NCBI GenBank assembly: GCA_030838245.1
Contig: JAUTXB010000169.1
Coordinates: 1-14,146, forward strand
Source: Acidimicrobiaceae bacterium
Lineage (GTDB): Bacteria; Actinomycetota; Acidimicrobiia; Acidimicrobiales; RAAP-2
Direction of reading: 5' to 3'
Length of the DNA stretch: 14,146 nucleotides
Translations under genes and position numbers: made by a program
Notes under the pieces: model-generated
What the model was told of the DNA's origin: nothing
Database searches by the model: none
Seen by the model: only the letters and a program-made list of their open reading frames with translations
Shown: piece after piece, positions 1-4,882 of the stretch
Position numbering within the stretch: the first letter of the stretch is position 1
How the letters are laid out: every line of letters begins with the position of its first letter

Positions 1-300
1 CTGAACTCGCCCATCGTCTCCATGGCCGCCACCCCCGACGGCAAGGGCTACTGGGAGGTCGCCTCCGACGGCGGCATCTTCACCTTCGGCGACGCCGGCT
101 TCTTCGGCTCCATGGGGGGTCGGGCCCTCGGCGCGCCGATCGTTGGCATCACGGCCACCTCCGGCGGCACCGGGTACCGCGAGGTGGCTTCCGACGGCGG
201 CATCTTCGCCTTCGGCAGTGCGGGCTTCTACGGCTCGATGGGGGGCCAGTCGTTGAACGGGCACATCGTGGGCATCGCCGGCACGCCGGGCGACCACTGA
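1..300 (+). CDS. Repeat-containing (probable surface/extracellular) protein, 3' end only
   Basis: The open frame enters from the left edge with no start and stops at TGA 298-300, so only the last 99 residues are visible. They form two full 42-residue repeats and the beginning of a third. Each unit runs from (P/H)IVxxxxT through GYxEVASDGGIF and FGxAGF to GSMGG. Glycine/aromatic-rich units of this kind suggest a beta-propeller-like or beta-strand-rich repeat fold. From memory they are very common in secreted proteins of Acidimicrobiia, often behind a peptidase or cell-wall domain that would lie outside this window. The third unit breaks off after about 12 residues with GDH, so the protein ends in a partial repeat. 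Function is unknown. The coding call is firm because the repeat period is kept exactly in frame with GC-rich third positions. Confidence 0.85.
   Translation: MNSPIVSMAATPDGKGYWEVASDGGIFTFGDAGFFGSMGGRALGAPIVGITATSGGTGYREVASDGGIFAFGSAGFYGSMGGQSLNGHIVGIAGTPGDH
10..261 (+). repeat. Two in-frame 126-bp (42-aa) tandem coding repeats
   Basis: Unit 1 spans 10-135 and unit 2 spans 136-261; a partial third begins at 262. The best-kept block encodes EVASDGGIF(T/A)FG in both units. Variation is concentrated in the codons for the linker after GSMGG. Confidence 0.85.
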
Positions 301-311
301 ACTCGCCGTCG

Positions 312-377
312 ACCCATCGTGGTGAGGCTGCCCACCCATTGGGTTGAGCCTGTCACCCCATCGTGGTCAGGCTGTTC
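312..377 (+). repeat. 3 x 22-bp tandem repeat in the intergenic space
   Basis: Three head-to-tail 22-bp units lie at 312-333, 334-355 and 356-377. Units 1 and 3 share CCCATCGTGGT(G/C)AGGCTG; unit 2 is diverged (CCCATTGGGTTGAGCCTG). The array fills the gap between the repeat-protein stop and the end of the minus-strand gene, and unit 3 reaches into that gene's stop codon. A looser match to the core, CATCGTGGTC, recurs near 719-728 on the other side of the same gene. Role unknown; it could be an operator array, a convergent-end element or neutral repeat expansion. Confidence 0.65.
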
Positions 378-663
378 AGGCCACCGAATTCGAGATGTCC
401 TCGAAGATCTCGATCCGAGGAGTGCCGGTCACGCCGGAGCGCTCCATTGCCGCCTTCAGCTCCGGGTCGTTGGCGAAAGCCTCGGCCTGGGCCACGGTCG
501 GAAAGTCGTGGGTCCCGGCCACGTCGTTGGGATTGCCGGGGAGGCGCATTACCCGCTGCGCGGTGTAACCGTGCCTCACCCGCAGTGGCTCGACCTCGTC
601 GTAGACCTTCCGCCAGGAGGCGTAGTCGGCAACGGTGTGGCGAACGATCAGTGTGGCGCTCAT
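376..663 (-). CDS. Small dimeric alpha/beta-barrel protein (ABM/cyclase-like), 95 aa
   Basis: This protein opens with a beta strand (SATLIVRHTVADYASWRKVY) and has a central segment with DFPTVAQAEAFANDPEL, then AMERSGVTG and a final strand (RIEIFEDI). That layout matches short ferredoxin-like dimeric alpha/beta-barrel proteins, annotated variously as cyclase-like or antibiotic-biosynthesis-monooxygenase-like. The ATG at 661-663 is preceded on the minus strand by AAGGGGG at 6 nt spacing, which supports this start; TGA is at 376-378. Substrate is unknown, and such proteins may be cofactor-free oxygenases or merely ligand-binding. It is divergent from the 787 gene, with a 123-bp shared promoter region. 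A second protein of the same general fold lies at 2003-2290. Confidence 0.75.
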   Translation of the reverse strand: MSATLIVRHTVADYASWRKVYDEVEPLRVRHGYTAQRVMRLPGNPNDVAGTHDFPTVAQAEAFANDPELKAAMERSGVTGTPRIEIFEDISNSVA

Positions 664-708
664 CGGGGTCCCCCTTTGTCACTGGAGATCAGCCGTCTCC
701 GCTCTGAC

Positions 709-714
709 AATCTA
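709..714 (-). promoter_or_regulatory. Possible -10 element for the 95-aa barrel gene
   Basis: On the minus strand this reads TAGATT, which fits TAnnnT. It would start transcription near 702, giving a leader of about 40 nt before the ATG at 663. No convincing -35 is visible at 17 bp, so the call is tentative. Confidence 0.3.
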
Positions 715-741
715 CCGACATCGTGGTCCGCCTGACGGTGG

Positions 742-770
742 CTGACAACCTTCCCCAATGGGCGTAGCCT
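742..770 (+). promoter_or_regulatory. Probable sigma-70-type promoter for the 787-1487 pair
   Basis: CTGACA at 742-747 resembles the -35 TTGACA. It is followed after exactly 17 bp by TAGCCT at 765-770, a TAnnnT -10. Transcription would begin near 777, right at the GGAGG ribosome-binding site (777-781) that sits 5 nt before the ATG at 787. The leader would therefore be very short. Confidence 0.5.
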
Positions 771-786
771 CAGATCGGAGGCAGCG

Positions 787-966
787 ATGGGTAAGTTCTC
801 TCGGAGGCAACGAGATCAAGAGGACCCGCCCGCACCCCTGCCTCTTCACGATGGACCGTCGAACGGTGAGTTCGTTCCTGTCGCCGAAGCTGCACGTGAC
901 CGAGTGATCAACCAATTGATCCGATCGTCCATCGATGACCCGGCGTGGTCGACATGGTTCCTTTAA
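787..966 (+). CDS. 59-aa ORF with an SNGEF motif, possibly a relic amidohydrolase N-terminus
   Basis: The ORF runs from ATG 787 to TAA 964-966. It has a good ribosome-binding site (GGAGG, 5 nt away) and a plausible promoter, so translation is likely. The start is basic (GKFSRRQRDQ), followed by a proline-rich stretch (EDPPAPLPL) and SNGEFVP, then a predicted helix with ARDRVINQLIRSS. From memory, a similar N-terminal stretch occurs at the head of actinobacterial metal-dependent amidohydrolases, just before their Tat-type helix. If so, this is a truncated remnant that lost the catalytic domain. Alternatively it is a genuine small protein. Its stop overlaps the next gene's ATG as TAATG, implying coupled translation. 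No function is assigned. Confidence 0.55.
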   Translation: MGKFSRRQRDQEDPPAPLPLHDGPSNGEFVPVAEAARDRVINQLIRSSIDDPAWSTWFL

Positions 967-1487
967 TGGCGTCGAATCCGACGGATCTGGAGTGCCTCCT
1001 CGACAGCCCAGACACCGTTACCCATTTCCTCGAGACGCTCACCGGCGAGCGGCTGGTTGCCAACGTGGTTCGTCAGTACCCGTTGGCAGCGGGCACCGAC
1101 AACGCTCTGGGGGTCACCGCCGGCCAGACAACGACTCATCGGATCTCGGTGCTCAAGGGGTGCACCACCCGCGTGCCGTATGTCTACGCCGAGTCGACAT
1201 TCGTACCGGGACGACTTCCCGAAGCCGTACTGGCGCAGCTCGAGCGGACCAGCGACCCGATCGGCCGCGTGCTGGTTACCCATGGATTAGGGCTCGGCCG
1301 AGAGCCACTTCTCCCACCGGGGCGAGTCGGAGCGCACGCGCCCGGCATCGACGCCGACTTCGTTTCGGAGATCGTGTGGTCCCGTGCGTACCGGCTGACG
1401 ATCGATGGTCAACCGGTATTTTCCATCAGCGAATGGTTTCTCCGTTCGGTCCTAGACGTCCTCGATCGACAAGCTCAAACCTCGTGA
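966..1487 (+). CDS. Chorismate-lyase-like protein (UbiC/DUF98 fold), 173 aa
   Basis: The middle and C-terminal parts match the chorismate pyruvate-lyase superfamily. There is a strand-turn TTRVPYVYAESTFVP at about 67-81, an SDPIGRVL segment at about 96-103 (like the family's PLG element), and a closing WSRAYRLTIDGQPVFSISEW at about 138-157. UbiC enzymes split chorismate into 4-hydroxybenzoate and pyruvate; actinobacterial relatives may instead make another hydroxybenzoate. I cannot tell whether this protein is active. ATG 966 was chosen because it forms the TAATG overlap with the upstream ORF; GTG 945 and ATG 954 are in-frame alternatives. It contains a rare TTA leucine codon at 1287-1289. 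No quinone genes are adjacent. Confidence 0.7.
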   Translation: MASNPTDLECLLDSPDTVTHFLETLTGERLVANVVRQYPLAAGTDNALGVTAGQTTTHRISVLKGCTTRVPYVYAESTFVPGRLPEAVLAQLERTSDPIGRVLVTHGLGLGREPLLPPGRVGAHAPGIDADFVSEIVWSRAYRLTIDGQPVFSISEWFLRSVLDVLDRQAQTS

Positions 1488-1589
1488 TCGCGGCAACTAT
1501 GCGATAGGTCATCGACCTGGCTGAGCACCGGTCTCTGGGGCGGGAGCACCCACCAGTGGAAAGGTCGCATACGTCGAAGCCGCCCAAAT

Positions 1590-1952
1590 CTAGACGGGTG
1601 TCGCGCCGCGGATTCCTAGCAGTACCACCCAGAATTCGGACCAGATGACTTTGCGCGCGCCATGGTACGCGGGGTTGCCGTCGTCCTCGTCGCACGAGCC
1701 TGGGGTGTGGCCGAGGGCGTCATGCCGGTCGAGGTAGGCGAGCAGGTTCCTCGTCTTCTCGCGTCGCCGCACCGTGCTCGGGTCGGCACCGAACAGGGTC
1801 GTAGGAACGGGTGCCAACGCGCAGCCGAAAGACGTCCAAGCGGAGCTTGCGCACGCCGATGGCGGTGACATCTTCGGTGATATCACGCGGTCATTCCGGT
1901 CGTAGAGCTTGAGTCGCGTACCGTCGCACTTACTGTGGCGCCGGTCGTCCAC
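1590..1952 (-). pseudogene. Possible decayed ORF (120 codons), unrecognised
   Basis: A minus-strand frame opens at GTG 1952. It contains two protein-like islands: DGTRLKLYDRNDRVI near the start and RREKTRNLLAYLDRHDALGH with NPAYHGARKVIWSEFW near the end. A cysteine/serine/proline-rich stretch that looks unlike protein separates them, which could reflect compensating frameshifts. I do not recognise the family. It may be a relic of an inserted gene or a chance ORF. No ribosome-binding site was identified. Confidence 0.2.
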
Positions 1953-1987
1953 AACTGCCTCGGCCTACCAGACGTGGCAGCATGACC
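1937..1987 (+). repeat. Upstream copy of a diverged 52-bp direct repeat
   Basis: This copy begins with GGCGCC and contains GTCCACAACT, ACCAG, CGTGG and AGCA in the same order and spacing as 2402-2453. By eye it has seven mismatches and one 1-nt gap over 52 columns. In this copy the ppx -10 element TAGCAA is CAGCAT. A further shared CCGAACGG lies just downstream of both copies (2007-2014 and 2462-2469). Confidence 0.7.
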
Positions 1988-2002
1988 GCAGGACCACGTG
2001 GT

Positions 2003-2290
2003 TCAGCCGAACGGTGGACGCCCGTCCACCACGCGGTACTCCATCATGTCGTCACCGGTGATGGGGATGCCGGTGTCGAGAGGGGCGGCAACCCGCCTCC
2101 ACGCGTCGAGGTCCTCTCGAGACTCCCACCGCTCGAAGTTGTTGACCCGCGCCGGGTCGAGCGGGTCGGCGGAGATGGCCAGGTCCAGACATCCCGGGGC
2201 CGCTCGGCCCCGGGACAGGAGGTCGTGGTGGGCGAAGACGAACTTATCGCGACGATCGGGCTCGACTTCCAGGTAGCCGGCGATGATCAT
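2003..2290 (-). CDS. Antibiotic biosynthesis monooxygenase (ABM) domain protein, 95 aa
   Basis: This is a whole-length match to the ABM type of dimeric alpha/beta barrel. It has a first strand (MIIAGYLEVEP), a helix, then the family-typical APGCLDLAISADPLDP around residues 32-47, then NNFERWESREDLDAWRR around 51-67. These small dimeric proteins include cofactor-free monooxygenases and heme-degrading enzymes, but many are uncharacterised; the substrate is unknown here. ATG at 2288-2290 was chosen; a TTG directly upstream (2291-2293) is possible, and GGAGAGG lies about 10 nt before the ATG. The gene sits alone, divergent from ppx, and is bracketed by the 52-bp direct repeat. Confidence 0.8.
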   Translation of the reverse strand: MIIAGYLEVEPDRRDKFVFAHHDLLSRGRAAPGCLDLAISADPLDPARVNNFERWESREDLDAWRRVAAPLDTGIPITGDDMMEYRVVDGRPPFG

Positions 2291-2351
2291 CAATCGGGGT
2301 CCTCTCCGGTGGTAGGCATCGCTTCTTGAGACCCAGTCCGACGGGAGAACT

Positions 2352-2371
2352 CATCGGGTCACTGCCCGATG
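2352..2371. promoter_or_regulatory. 7-bp perfect hairpin in the divergent ABM-ppx spacer
   Basis: CATCGGG (2352-2358) and CCCGATG (2365-2371) pair perfectly around the loop TCACTG. No T-run follows on either strand, so it is not a standard terminator. Its place between two divergent starts suggests an operator or a leader hairpin of the minus-strand gene, but that is inference. Confidence 0.35.
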
Positions 2372-2401
2372 GGTCGACGCCTGCCCGAGAGCGCGGCAAT
2401 C

Positions 2402-2453
2402 GGCGCCCGTGGTCCACAACTTCCTCTGCCTCACCAGGCGTGGTAGCAAGACC
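2402..2453 (+). repeat. Downstream copy of the 52-bp direct repeat, overlapping the ppx promoter
   Basis: This partner of 1937-1987 lies immediately before the ppx start and contains its -10 element. The ABM gene and its promoter lie between the two copies. Confidence 0.7.
2441..2449 (+). promoter_or_regulatory. Extended -10 element of ppx; likely leaderless transcript
   Basis: TGG followed by TAGCAA reads as an extended -10. Six bases (GACCAC) separate it from the ATG at 2456, so transcription would begin at or next to the A of the start codon. No Shine-Dalgarno sequence is present, which agrees with leaderless translation. The hexamer is a TAnnnA variant, so the match is imperfect. Confidence 0.5.
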
Positions 2454-2455
2454 AC

Positions 2456-3379
2456 ATGACTCCGAACGGCCCCGTGGCCGCGATCGATTGTGGCACCAAC
2501 TCGACGAGACTCCTGGTGGCGGACGCGTCGGGGCAGCCGCTGGAGCGGCTCATGCGGATCACCCGGCTGGGTGAGGGCGTGGATGCCACCGGACGGCTCT
2601 CGCCCGAGGCCATCGATCGTTGTATCGATGTCGTACGCGAGTACCGGGGCGTCATCGACCGCCTGGAGGCGGTGTCGATCCGCCTGGTGGCCACGTCGGC
2701 CGTCCGTGACGCCGCCAACGGCGAGGTCTTCCTCCACGCCGCGGCCGAGGCCTCAGGGGTACAGCCGGAGCTGTTGACCGGGATCGAGGAAGGGCGCCTC
2801 TCGCTGGCCGGGGCGGTGGCGGAGCTCGACCCAGGCGACGGCCCTTTCCTCATCGTGGACATCGGTGGTGGATCGACCGAGTTGGTGGTGGGCTCGGGGC
2901 CCGACGACCCCGCCGTCGACGCCGTCTCCCTCCAGTTGGGTTGTGTGCGCATCCTGGAGCGCTTCTTCCACCACGATCCGCCCACCGCAGACGAGCTGGC
3001 CACCGCCCAGTCCGCCGTTATGGATACGCTCGACGGCGCCGCCGGTGCCCATTCCCGCTTTGCCGAAGCCAGGCGGTTGGTCGGACTGGCCGGTACCGTT
3101 TCCACCATCTCGGCCCTGCAACAGGGGCTGGACGACTACGACCGAAGTCGGATCCATCATTCGGTGCTGACCGCGGCACAGGTAAAGGAGTGGTTCCATC
3201 GCCTGGCCGGCGAGAACACCAAGGCTCGGCTGGCTCGGCCCGGTCTGGTCCCCGGCCGGGCCGACGTGATCGTGGGCGGCGCCTTGGTGCTGGATGCGGT
3301 GATGTCCCGCTTCGGCTTCGACCAGTGCCTGGTCTCCGAGTCCGACATCCTGGACGGCCTGGTGGCCTCCCAGCTCTGA
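2456..3379 (+). CDS. ppx: Ppx/GppA family exopolyphosphatase, 307 aa
   Basis: This member of the ASKHA (actin/Hsp70-like) phosphatase superfamily is predicted to hydrolyse inorganic polyphosphate or pppGpp in the cytoplasm. The first phosphate loop IDCGTNSTRLL is at residues 10-20. TSAVRDA at 80-86, the catalytic-glutamate segment GIEEGRLSLAGA at about 109-120 and the second phosphate loop VDIGGGSTELV at about 134-144 are all intact. GLAGTVSTISAL is at about 207-218. About 300 aa is the length of short actinobacterial Ppx1-type proteins without the C-terminal HD domain of the E. coli enzymes. ATG 2456 is supported by the abutting promoter. It is convergent with the minus-strand glycosyltransferase, with an 18-bp gap and no strong terminator. 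Confidence 0.92.
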   Translation: MTPNGPVAAIDCGTNSTRLLVADASGQPLERLMRITRLGEGVDATGRLSPEAIDRCIDVVREYRGVIDRLEAVSIRLVATSAVRDAANGEVFLHAAAEASGVQPELLTGIEEGRLSLAGAVAELDPGDGPFLIVDIGGGSTELVVGSGPDDPAVDAVSLQLGCVRILERFFHHDPPTADELATAQSAVMDTLDGAAGAHSRFAEARRLVGLAGTVSTISALQQGLDDYDRSRIHHSVLTAAQVKEWFHRLAGENTKARLARPGLVPGRADVIVGGALVLDAVMSRFGFDQCLVSESDILDGLVASQL

Positions 3380-3397
3380 GCGTTACTGGGCGTCGCC

Positions 3398-4450
3398 CTA
3401 CCGGTGGCGCGGCCCAGCACGTTCGACGGAGGAGAGGATGTGGGCCATCCGGTCGACCAGTTGGTCGGGACGACCATAGCGGTCGTCGGACATGCTCCGG
3501 CCCTGGTCACCGAGGTTGTCCCGTACGGCACGGTCGTCGAGCGACGCCACGGCGCGCAGCAGTCCGTCGACGTTGGTGAAGGCGAGGCCGCCACCGGCTG
3601 CGCCATGCTCGGCTCCGACCGATCCGGACGGAGCCACGATCGGCGTGCCGACCCGGAGGGCCTCGACGCACTCCCGGGCCACGAGCGTCCCGGGTCGGAG
3701 ATCGATCACCGCTCGGGCGTGGGCGAACAGGCGCCACAGGTCGGCGCGCGTTTCCACCGCGATCGACCCTCGCCGGGACCGCCATTGCCAGACGGTGGCC
3801 ACTGCGTTCTCGATGACCATGGTGTGCTGTCGCGGAAAGCGAGCGGCCAGCCACGCGACCCACGAGGTCGGGTCGGAGCCGCCACGCTCGAGTGGGCCAA
3901 CCCGATCGGTGAGAACGAGCAGGTAGTCGACGAAGCCGACGCCGGAATGCGGGCGCGTGGTGACGAACGGGTTGACCGGGACATGGAGGCCGGTGTCGTA
4001 GACCTGGGTGGCCACCTCCGGGTTGGCCTCGGTTAGGGCATCACGCCGGTCACGGGTGACGCTGAGGATGGCGTCAGCCTGCGGCACGGTTCCGGTCGCC
4101 TCGGCCAGTGCGATGACGGGCGCATCGGGGGCGAATCGTCGGGCCAGGGCGATGGCCCCGTCGTCGTCGGCATGGACGAGGGTGAGGCCAGGCGGTGGGA
4201 CCGCCGGCCGCCGGGCGTCACCGGGGCGGGGCCAGCCGTGGTCGGCACGCCGGGCCGTGCCGATCTGGTGGACGTCGAACAGGCCGTCGGGCCGGGGCGA
4301 GCGGTCCGGTCCGGGTGTGACCACATCCACCGGCCGCCGACGGGAAGTGGCGCCGGCCAAGCTGCGCATCACGAACGAGCGCTCCGTCTCGGCTCCGTCC
4401 CAGGTCGAGGTCAACAGGAGCACCCGACCGCCGGCCAACGGCTCAGCCAT
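3398..4450 (-). CDS. Glycosyltransferase, GT-B/GT4-like, 350 aa
   Basis: The protein starts with a GT-B-like N-terminal strand (GGRVLLLTSTWDGAETERSF). The C-terminal half carries a typical GT4 nucleotide-sugar-binding pattern: HARAVIDLRPGT near 244-255, then ARECVEALRVGTPIVAP near 258-274 with E259/E263 in the position of the EX7E acidic pair, then GGGLAFTNVDGLLRAV. The middle (about 60-240) is divergent and I cannot name donor or acceptor. ATG 4448-4450 was chosen because it overlaps the upstream stop by 8 nt (ATGGCTGA); a longer in-frame extension to 4594 only shadows the upstream gene. It is last in a three-gene glycan operon. Confidence 0.78.
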   Translation of the reverse strand: MAEPLAGGRVLLLTSTWDGAETERSFVMRSLAGATSRRRPVDVVTPGPDRSPRPDGLFDVHQIGTARRADHGWPRPGDARRPAVPPPGLTLVHADDDGAIALARRFAPDAPVIALAEATGTVPQADAILSVTRDRRDALTEANPEVATQVYDTGLHVPVNPFVTTRPHSGVGFVDYLLVLTDRVGPLERGGSDPTSWVAWLAARFPRQHTMVIENAVATVWQWRSRRGSIAVETRADLWRLFAHARAVIDLRPGTLVARECVEALRVGTPIVAPSGSVGAEHGAAGGGLAFTNVDGLLRAVASLDDRAVRDNLGDQGRSMSDDRYGRPDQLVDRMAHILSSVERAGPRHR

Positions 4451-4805
4451 CGGTGGGCGGGGGCGTGATGCTCTGCAGCGAGGCCCGCACCTGGACCAGA
4501 TCATCGCCGACGACGGCCACCACCTCCCGCAACAGGTCCTCGAGCTCCACCACCCTCGACCCCAGCTCGTCGCAGCGGATGGCCAACGCGTCATTGCTGC
4601 GGATCAGGGCGCCGATCAGAGCCCGATCCGCCCGCAGGGCCGGCTCGGAGACCTCAGCCGCGACGGAGCCGATCTGCCGGACCACCTTGGCCCGGAGGCC
4701 GGTGCCCGATGGCGGGACGACGGCGTCGGCCGGCTCTGACCCGTGCAGGTCCGCCCACAACCGGTGCAGTGCGGCCAGGTCGGCGCTCTCGCGCATGGAC
4801 GACAT
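4443..4805 (-). CDS. Small heptad-rich hypothetical protein in the glycosyltransferase operon, 120 aa
   Basis: I do not recognise a named family. The N-terminal part is acidic/helical (ADLAALHRLWADLHG) and the second half (about 55-112) is a long predicted amphipathic helix. It includes RADRALIGALIRSNDALAIR and VVELEDLLREVVAVVGDDL, consistent with a coiled coil, and the protein ends with a short proline tail. Start choice: ATG 4803-4805 has GGGAG about 9 nt upstream. A GTG at 4884-4886 overlaps the preceding stop as GTGA and would add 27 residues, and the GC-rich third positions of that stretch make it a real alternative. It sits between two glycosyltransferases and overlaps the next gene, so a scaffold or partner role in glycan assembly is inferred from position only. 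No signal peptide or membrane segment is seen. Confidence 0.7.
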   Translation of the reverse strand: MSSMRESADLAALHRLWADLHGSEPADAVVPPSGTGLRAKVVRQIGSVAAEVSEPALRADRALIGALIRSNDALAIRCDELGSRVVELEDLLREVVAVVGDDLVQVRASLQSITPPPTDG

Positions 4806-4882
4806 GTCCTGGTGCTCCCTTGGGGCGCGCCCGAGCAGCCGAGGTGCCAAGCCGCCGTCGGTGCTGGGCTGGTCGGCTTCGT

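Larger units (their letters stand above)
1488..2002. other. About 515 bp without a convincing gene
   Basis: Between two supported genes I see no ORF with family resemblance, and the sequence is less GC-biased by codon position than its surroundings. It contains the possible minus-strand relic at 1590-1952 and the upstream copy of the 52-bp direct repeat (1937-1987). No tRNA, terminator with a U-tract or inverted-repeat pair typical of an insertion sequence was seen. Confidence 0.5.

Noticed and set aside
10..300. 126-bp repeats as a CRISPR or other non-coding array
   Set aside because: The units are coding, in frame, contiguous without spacers and conserved at protein level.
712..915. 67-codon minus-strand frame
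   Set aside because: It overlaps the promoter and first half of the SNGEF ORF, has no recognisable sequence and no ribosome-binding site.
4451..4594. N-terminal extension of the GT-B-like glycosyltransferase to 4594
   Set aside because: The extra residues are Trp/Arg/Ser-rich shadow of the upstream coiled-coil gene; ATG 4450 overlaps that gene's stop and begins the real N-terminal strand.
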